A stretch of 13,024 nt of DNA from Perkinsus olseni (Eukaryota; Perkinsozoa; Perkinsida; Perkinsidae). The stretch covers positions 1-13,024 of the forward strand of contig JABANP010000899.1 of assembly GCA_013115135.1 (NCBI GenBank). Reading direction: 5' to 3'. The notes under the pieces are model-generated. The model did not search any database. It was not told the origin of the DNA and saw only the letters and a list, made by a program, of their open reading frames with translations. Position numbers and translations under genes: made by a program. Below, piece by piece: positions 9,701 to 13,024 of this stretch (positions are counted from its first letter, which is position 1; the number at the start of each line of letters is the position of its first letter).

Positions 9701-12049
9701 GAAGTTGTTGAAAGACATTGAGCTGTCGGCTTGGCACAATGGACCCTTGAATACCAATGTCATGAAAAGAGTTCAGAAGCTGCACCCCTCGTCGTCGCGG
9801 TAACCGTGAATTATCCGGCGAGAAACCTCTCAATATCGGCTTGGGATACTTCTTCCCTTTGCGTGTATAGAGGGCGTGAAGCAAGTGTCGCAATGCCTGA
9901 GCAAACGGAGCGGTAGAGCGAGATAATACTGGAAGTAGAGGGAGGGCCATAGCAGCAGCAGTCCAAACGAGGGCGGAGGCGGAAGAGCCTCGAGCAGTCG
10001 ACCAAGCATATGGAGAAGAACCATGGACCCCCAGTGGCGGGTGAGCATAGGTAAGAATGAGATGACGGGATGGTATTTCAGCGCGAGGCATTCTGACAAA
10101 TGCTCGAGCATTGCAAGGAAGTTCCCTACCAGCCCAGGAGAGTGCAGCAGACGAACCACTGGTCGTAGATGGAGAGAGAGAGCCGGTAGCCGCAGCAGAT
10201 GTATTGGCTGTACTGCAGGGAGAGAGCGTCGTAGAGGAGGAATTGGTAGAGAGAGTTGTGATCGACGATGGCGGAGAAGCGCGTGTCTGACGCTGCATTT
10301 GTAAACCGTGGTGAGGTATGTCGTCTGCTTCTGCCTGAGGTAGATCATTGTCCTCAATGGTATCATCATCCGTACGTTGAATATGTTTCATAAGATTCTG
10401 CGCTGTATGAGCATCATCGATACTTATGGCCGTTGAACCTCGCAAAGCTCGAAGAATGTCATCATCACTTGGCAAGGCAGTGGGGTTTCGCAGAAGCGAG
10501 TGAAAGAGATCCTGATTTATTGTGCCGTCGGCCAGTAGTTGGAAGAGAAGGGCTCGTATGTCAGGCCGATATGCTACCGCGAGACATTCTTGCGGATATG
10601 TTATATCTGGGTCGTGAATATCGAAGCGTCTTTCGGTAGAGAGGAAGAACGACGAGAGGCCTGAAAAAAGGAAGCAAGTGATGCTTGAGGTATAGCCATT
10701 GTGGTAGCATAGAGTATGCCATACCTTGATATCCACCTTGCATGCTGGTTAATGACCATGCATGGGAGTTGAAAGCCTTGCGTGCCGGAAGCAACTTTCG
10801 GCTGACCAAAACCGCATGACTGAGTTGATCACCCCAGGGACTGCACAGATGCCCAGTTGGGTTTTGTGGCACATGACAATACTCTTTGCAGCCACCACCG
10901 TGGTGCTCTGCGCAGGTAGCCAGTTGTAGTCCAACATCTCTTTCGTGTGGAATAAACGTTGACGGCGCAACCACCCATGTGTTGAGAAACGCACAAAGAC
11001 TGAAGCCAATCTAGTCGTCGCCCCCGTAGTGATCTGTCAGGGTTAGAGTCAGCGAAGTGGAAGTTGGGATCGATAAGGCCGAGGACATGCTGGAAACCAA
11101 TAGACCCACAATCAGAGGGATGCGCAAAACATCCATAGGGGCACCTAATGGTATCGCATGGCAAAGCGTCGTTACATGTGATGATGCGGTGTATCTCGTT
11201 GGACTCCACATCGGCGAAATAGTCGGAGCGCTGAGTTGTTATGTCCACTAATGCAGGAGGCGTGCACCAGTACCTTTGTATGACGATAGACAGCGTACTA
11301 AACATAGGTTGCCAGAGGTCTCTGAGGCGTTGAGGTAAACACCGCACTAAGAGCAGGGCATCAGCAGTAGGTGGGGTAGTGAACAAATACGTGCAGAGGA
11401 CAGAAGGCCATGCCATCGCCCATTTTGCATCACCGCTGTGTGGGAGGGGTCCAGGAGAAAGGTACCGGTAGCAGAGACCGCAGAGGCTCAGTGTAGGTTT
11501 AGCCAGAGTCTGACGGTTTACTGCGCCATACTTCCGAGGAGACTAAATTCGCCGACATGTAGTCGTTACAGTCGAACGGGAACGCTACTGTCGGGCAGCG
11601 CATGCAAGACTCACAATGTAATACAGGCGGCAGAGGCGTCGAAACCTACAAAACGGACACAAGAATGACGTAGGGTTAGTCGAAGGGAGAAACGTGTGTT
11701 GCCGCACCGACTATAAAGTAGCCGCAGAGTAATGGTGAGCGCGTACGGAGGAGGATATGCTGATAAGTACCGCAGTGTTTGTGTCGCGTTCAGTGAAGAG
11801 CGGAGGCCTGACTGGTGCTTGGAACAGGTGTGAGTTGTGCGTGGACGGGGAGGATGTGTTGGCGCGACGGGATCGCTAAAAAGAAAGAGGGCATGCATAG
11901 TACGCGCAGCAAGCGGGAGCGAGGCGGGAACGAACCGTTACATTGAGCGCTCTGCGACTGCAGACGGAGCAGTTGGCAGCAGGAGCTGTGTAAGTCCCAC
12001 ATTGTAGGCAGCGATGTCTTGCGATACGTCGACGGCCCCGCGGTGGCAT
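3761..12049 (-). CDS. Giant Helitron-type Rep/Pif1-helicase/GIY-YIG transposase, multi-exon
   Basis: The open segments in three frames join through GT-AG introns into one product of about 2,400 residues with the domain order of a Helitron transposase: Cys-rich N terminus, Helitron-like N region, HUH Rep nuclease, Y-x3-Y tyrosines, Pif1-family helicase, and then an extra GIY-YIG nuclease. Known for the family: Rep nicks and joins ssDNA in rolling-circle transposition, the helicase unwinds the displaced strand, and the protein acts on chromosomal DNA in the nucleus. Seen here: ten junctions keep phase exactly. The proposed start is the ATG at 12049-12047, just before a CxxC...CxxC ribbon; the frame stays open a little upstream, so the start could be earlier. 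The stop is TGA at 3763-3761, but a GTATGA donor overlaps it, so an extra 3' exon is possible. Coordinates span introns. Three junctions (near 11000-11130, 9310-9440, 8867-8957) are unresolved; separate genes or frameshifts there remain possible. The Rep-to-GIY-YIG part (8866-3761) is much firmer than the linkage of the N-terminal part. Confidence 0.75.
3870..4105 (-). other. GIY-YIG nuclease domain at the C terminus of the transposase
   Basis: In the same exon as helicase motifs III-VI, about 70 residues after motif VI, is G-F-V-Y-A-L (4085-4102, the GIY half), ten residues, then Y-V-G-Q-T (the YIG half, about 4043-4057), then D-K-R-L-R-Q-H-N (catalytic Arg and following His), and later R-E-R-I-E-A-S-W (candidate metal-binding Glu, about 3876-3905). 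These are the core motifs of GIY-YIG nucleases, in the right order and spacing. No stop or frame change separates it from the helicase. Inference: it supplies a DNA cut during transposition, as GIY-YIG does in Penelope-like elements. About 40 further residues follow before the stop. Confidence 0.88.
4230..6015 (-). other. Pif1-family SF1 helicase domain (exons 6015-5255 and start of 5196-3761)
   Basis: Motif I (Walker A) G-S-A-G-S-G-K-T lies at 5565-5588. Motif Ia is the A-L-S-S-E-R-A-S-E-L-G-G-F-H-L-H block. Motif II (Walker B) is C-I-D-E-I-G at 5310-5327. After the 58-nt intron, F-G-G-C-L-V-L and G-D-M-L-Q-L-N-P give motif III. Motif V is Q-L-P-L-R-V-Y-V-S-S-T-I-H-R-A-L-G-S-T and motif VI is Y-V-A-L-S-R-V-R (about 4295-4330). 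Pif1-type helicases are 5'-3' DNA helicases, and in Helitrons they unwind DNA at the nick made by Rep. No key residue is missing. The exon start at 6015 gives a smooth Q-Y-I-L-N-Q-A-R-W-M-P-G-G junction. Confidence 0.92.
5197..5254 (-). other. Intron between helicase motifs II and III
   Basis: GTGAGC donor, TTATTGAC branch-like site, TGCATCTCAG acceptor, 58 nt, phase 1. The join reads Q-H-V-K-D-N-T-L-P-F-G-G, as expected between Pif1 motifs II and III. Confidence 0.9.
6016..6071 (-). other. Intron before the helicase exon
   Basis: GTACGT donor, pyrimidine-rich body, GGTAAG acceptor, 56 nt, phase 2; gives V-K-Q-Y-I-L-N-Q-A-R-W across the join. Confidence 0.75.
6072..6789 (-). other. Linker domain between Rep and helicase (two exons)
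   Basis: Exons 6789-6288 and 6241-6072. The first is generic globular sequence; its 5' boundary is tentative (acceptor AAGAG at 6790, in frame with the GTGAGC donor at 6836). The second contains M-G-R-Y-D-C-E-P-Q-I-F and P-T-L-R-A-A-M-Q-E-A-G-L, which corresponds to the Helitron segment before the helicase ('G.f.tE..lf..pslR.af..agL'). No stop codon or repeat is seen in either exon. The join through the 46-nt intron is exact in phase. Confidence 0.7.
6242..6287 (-). other. Intron in the linker domain
   Basis: GTACGT donor, CCTTTCCAATTTCAG acceptor, 46 nt, phase 0; gives P-R-V-A-D-S-T-A-F across the join. Confidence 0.85.
6790..6836 (-). other. Tentative intron after the tyrosine exon
   Basis: Good GTGAGC donor, unusual GAG acceptor, 47 nt, phase 2. 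It is needed because the frame ends in TGA at the donor. Another acceptor (TGGAG at 6778) also keeps the frame. Confidence 0.45.
6837..7405 (-). other. Catalytic-tyrosine half of the Rep nuclease (two exons)
   Basis: Exon 7405-7288 encodes G-K-Y-R-Y-P-T then D-I-L-F-A-V-T-R-S-N-V-N-I, matching the Helitron segment before the active tyrosines. Exon 7100-6837 begins with the last base of a Gln codon and gives Q-Y-L-A-Q-Y-A-A-G. The two tyrosines (7097-7099 and 7085-7087) are four residues apart, as expected for the Y2 arrangement of Helitron Rep. Downstream I-I-S-T-T-E-M-I-W matches the 'yis..Ea.Wr' block that follows the tyrosines in this family. In the model both catalytic tyrosines are present only in spliced RNA in frame with the HUH motif. 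Confidence 0.85.
7101..7287 (-). other. Intron directly before the catalytic tyrosine
   Basis: GTAAGT donor, CATTCCCTTCCACAG acceptor, 187 nt, phase 2. The exons join as Q-Y-L-A-Q-Y; the split codon is the Gln immediately before the first tyrosine. Confidence 0.85.
7406..7547 (-). other. Intron between HUH and tyrosine exons
   Basis: GTAGGT donor, TTTCCACTCTTTTTAG acceptor, 142 nt, phase 1. Without removal the frame stops at 7528. Confidence 0.8.
7956..8042 (-). other. Intron upstream of the HUH motif
   Basis: GTACGA donor, TGCTAAC branch-like site, TTTTCCTCGTCAG acceptor, 87 nt, phase 1. Splicing restores the Helitron block W-E-F-Q-S-S-K-G-N-L-P-H-A-H across the junction, which is strong support. 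Confidence 0.88.
8867..8957 (-). other. Tentative intron before the Rep N domain
   Basis: GTACAG donor and TTCATCCACAAG 3' end, 91 nt, phase 2. It is the best of several options for the frame change here, but the AAG acceptor is weak. Confidence 0.35.
8958..10660 (-). other. Central region of the transposase: low-complexity linker and six-Cys cluster
   Basis: The exon starting at 10660 joins the upstream exon in frame through a 64-nt intron. It carries an acidic stretch, then a long Ser/Thr/Ala/Pro-rich part (about 10130-10330), then ordinary globular-looking sequence. The frame then moves by one base somewhere in 9310-9440; CACCTTCAG near 9376 is a plausible acceptor, but no single donor is clearly right. 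The following segment has C-x4-C-x7-C-x4-C-x4-C-x2-C (9182-9262), probably a metal-binding fold, then a Ser/Pro/Gln-rich spacer up to about 8958. A zinc-binding segment ahead of the Rep domain is common in Helitron proteins, but this spacing is not one I can assign to a named family. Confidence 0.5.
10661..10724 (-). other. Intron of the large gene before the central region
   Basis: GTATGG donor, CTTCCTTTTTTCAG acceptor, 64 nt, phase 1. The spliced frame reads Y-Q-G-L-S-S-F without a stop. Confidence 0.75.
11543..11614 (-). other. Intron 3 of the large gene
   Basis: Strong GTGAGT donor, AATTTAG acceptor, 72 nt, phase 0. It joins a CPFC-containing exon to a CGLC-containing exon. Confidence 0.6.
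11711..11770 (-). other. Intron 2 of the large gene
   Basis: GTACTT donor, TTTATAG acceptor, 60 nt, phase 0. A GTACGC donor 24 nt inside is an alternative that keeps the frame. Confidence 0.5.
11876..11941 (-). other. Intron 1 of the large gene
   Basis: GTAACG donor; the 3' end is a long pyrimidine run followed by TTTTTAG. 66 nt, phase 0. Confidence 0.6.
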
Positions 12050-12628
12050 GTGGAAGTTGGTCTGTGGGAGGAGTTGTAACTTGAAGCTGACAGAGAATGG
12101 ACTGCAGGTGGGCCGGAGAATGCATGACTTTTGTTCTCAGGTTAAGGGAGTGAAGTATTAGCTGTCGTGAATGGCAGTTACAGGGAGTAAGCAATGGGAG
12201 GGATGCAGAGTAGAGGAAGAAGAGCACCGCAAAGCGGGAGACGGCGGAATTTGAAACTTGCGCCGCGGGGGGGGGCGAGCGAGAGCCAAAAATGCTTAAC
12301 ATGCGGCGTGACGTGAGCGGAGCGATTGTCCCGTAGTGGCGTAACTTTACACATTTATCTGCGGTTTGACAAGCCGGGCTTGCCGTTTTTAACGGGGATG
12401 CTAGACCGGCCGCTACCTCCAGATATACGGGCATGCCGCTCTTATAAGTCTTTCCGTCATTGCATCATCGCGCAGAGTGGCGCAACTCCGTGCCACGCAT
12501 GGTGTGCATACTTCGGCATGCCATTTTGCTCCTCCAGCGGACTTATTTAATTTGTCCTATTTTTGCCTTTGTAGACTCGGGAGAAAAAAGGTCAGAGGTC
12601 AACTATGGACCCTCCCCACGACCTCTTG
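12050..12628. other. Presumed 5' region of the large gene
   Basis: Minus-strand reading upstream of the proposed start. It includes a run of nine G (12267-12275). A long minus-strand open frame crosses it, but its composition is Ser/Pro/Leu-rich and it has no recognisable domain. No clear TATA box. Confidence 0.4.
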
Positions 12629-12818
12629 GTGGACGGTGGAAAAGCGTCGATCCCACCCCCACCCATTCACACACTTTTCGCCCGCGCGGGGAGGGGCCCG
12701 TGCGGGCGCACGCTTCGGGTGAGTGGACGGTGGAAAAGCGTCGATCCCACCCCCACCCATTCACACACTTTTCGCCCGCGCGGGGAGGGGCCCGTGCGGG
12801 CGCACGCTTTTCGGGTGA
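12629..12818. repeat. Tandem pair of 94/96-bp GC-rich repeats
   Basis: Unit 1 is 12629-12722 and unit 2 is 12723-12818. They are identical apart from two extra T in the second (CGCTTCGGG versus CGCTTTTCGGG). Each unit holds CGCCCGCGCG and CGTGCGGGCG, which form a 10-bp stem with one G-T pair around a 10-nt loop. The near-identity shows a recent duplication or gene conversion. Open frames crossing it are by-products of its GC content. Confidence 0.95.
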
Positions 12819-12983
12819 CACTCACCGCTTGATCCTACTACCGGACTGCATCGACGAAGGGTCTTTTTCGCTGTTTACCATTCAATTTTCCTCAAACTTT
12901 GCACGATTACACATACCCAAAAAATAATCACATTTGACTTGTCCCGGTGTCAATCTATAGCCTAGTTAGCTCAAAGGAAAATT

Positions 12984-13010
12984 GAACCATGGCAGATCGA
13001 AAGATGGTTC
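12984..13010. repeat. Small inverted repeat at the right edge
   Basis: GAACCAT (12984-12990) pairs with ATGGTTC (13004-13010), with an inner ATC-GAAA-GAT hairpin and a CCC-TTCG-GG hairpin just after it. It may be the start of a structured RNA cut off by the window edge; not identified. Confidence 0.4.
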
Positions 13011-13024
13011 TCCCCTTCGGGCGA

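Larger units (their letters stand above)
10725..12049 (-). other. N-terminal cysteine-cluster region of the transposase (five exons)
   Basis: Exons 12049-11942, 11875-11771, 11710-11615, 11542 to about 11100 and about 11010 to 10725. The first exon begins MPPRGRRR and holds a zinc-ribbon-like C-x2-C-x9-C-x2-C (11960-12010). The third exon ends with an L-C-P-F-C-R-F motif and further basic residues. The fourth opens with a C-G-L-C motif and later has R-C-P-Y-G-C and S-D-C. The fifth has G-G-G-C-K-E-Y-C and H-L-C. The first three exons are 108, 105 and 96 nt, all phase 0, which supports the splicing model. Between exons four and five the frame shifts; candidate joins are a GTCCTC donor to the ACTAG acceptor, or a phase-2 donor to the CTTCAG acceptor, and I cannot choose. 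The spaced Cys pairs suggest zinc binding and DNA recognition (inference). I do not recognise the family. It could also be an independent upstream gene. Confidence 0.5.

Noticed and set aside
11436..11465. A 30-nt GT...AG segment that could be a tiny intron
   Set aside because: It is a multiple of three and open in frame; reading through is simpler than an intron of this size.
11790..12434. Long minus-strand open frame in the 5' region
   Set aside because: Ser/Leu/Pro-rich with no domain. The overlapping frame starting at 12049 carries a CxxC...CxxC ribbon and good splice sites, and is preferred.
12460..12927. Long plus-strand open frame over the GC-rich repeats
   Set aside because: It consists largely of the 94-bp repeat translated twice and has no domain, so the open frame is a composition effect.
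12940..13024. tRNA or U6 snRNA at the right edge
   Set aside because: A short D-arm-like and an AAAATTG-like string are present, but the order and pairing of a tRNA or U6 are not.
1..13024. CRISPR array or bacterial mobile island
   Set aside because: No regularly spaced direct repeats; the genes are spliced and the transposase is of eukaryotic Helitron type.

Overview
The window is eukaryotic. All convincing coding sequence lies on the minus strand and is broken by short GT-AG introns (about 46-250 nt). Several introns carry CTAAC/CTGAC-like branch points and pyrimidine-rich 3' ends. Intron size and style would fit a filamentous fungus (basidiomycete-like) or an alga; the sequence alone does not decide this. 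No bacterial operon, rRNA or convincing tRNA is seen.

Main content (minus strand, about 12049 down to 3761): what appears to be one very large, multi-exon transposase gene of the Helitron (rolling-circle, Rep/helicase) class, about 2,400 codons once the introns I can place are removed. In order it encodes: cysteine clusters at the N terminus (12049-10725), a Ser/Thr/Ala-rich stretch ending in a six-Cys cluster (10660 to about 8958), a Helitron-like N region with the HUH motif as HAH (8866-7548), the catalytic tyrosine pair Y-x3-Y assembled right after a splice junction (7405-6837), a linker domain, a Pif1-type SF1 helicase with recognisable motifs I, Ia, II, III, V and VI (6015 to about 4230), and a C-terminal GIY-YIG nuclease domain (about 4105-3870). 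The GIY-YIG domain on a Helitron-type Rep/helicase is the most unusual feature; the endonuclease usually described on Helentrons is of the apurinic-endonuclease type.

Downstream on the same strand (2883-786) is a second gene of three exons that splice cleanly in frame (577 residues). It has a six-Cys cluster, a Ser/Ala/Thr-rich region holding a 41-residue tandem duplication, and a Lys/Ala tetrapeptide repeat. I do not recognise it; by position it may be an accessory protein of the same element. Between the two genes lie a possible orphan exon (3579-3447) and a very strong palindrome (3085-3123) that could be the element's 3' hairpin or a terminator.

Flanks: 1-785 holds one perfect 10-bp hairpin (567-591) and no gene. 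12050-12628 is presumably the 5' region of the large gene. 12629-12818 is a tandem pair of 94/96-bp GC-rich units, each with a hairpin. 12819-13024 is AT-richer and ends in a small inverted repeat.

Uncertain points: three exon junctions of the large gene (around 11000-11130, 9310-9440 and 8867-8957) change frame without one clear intron solution, and I found no confident Helitron termini.
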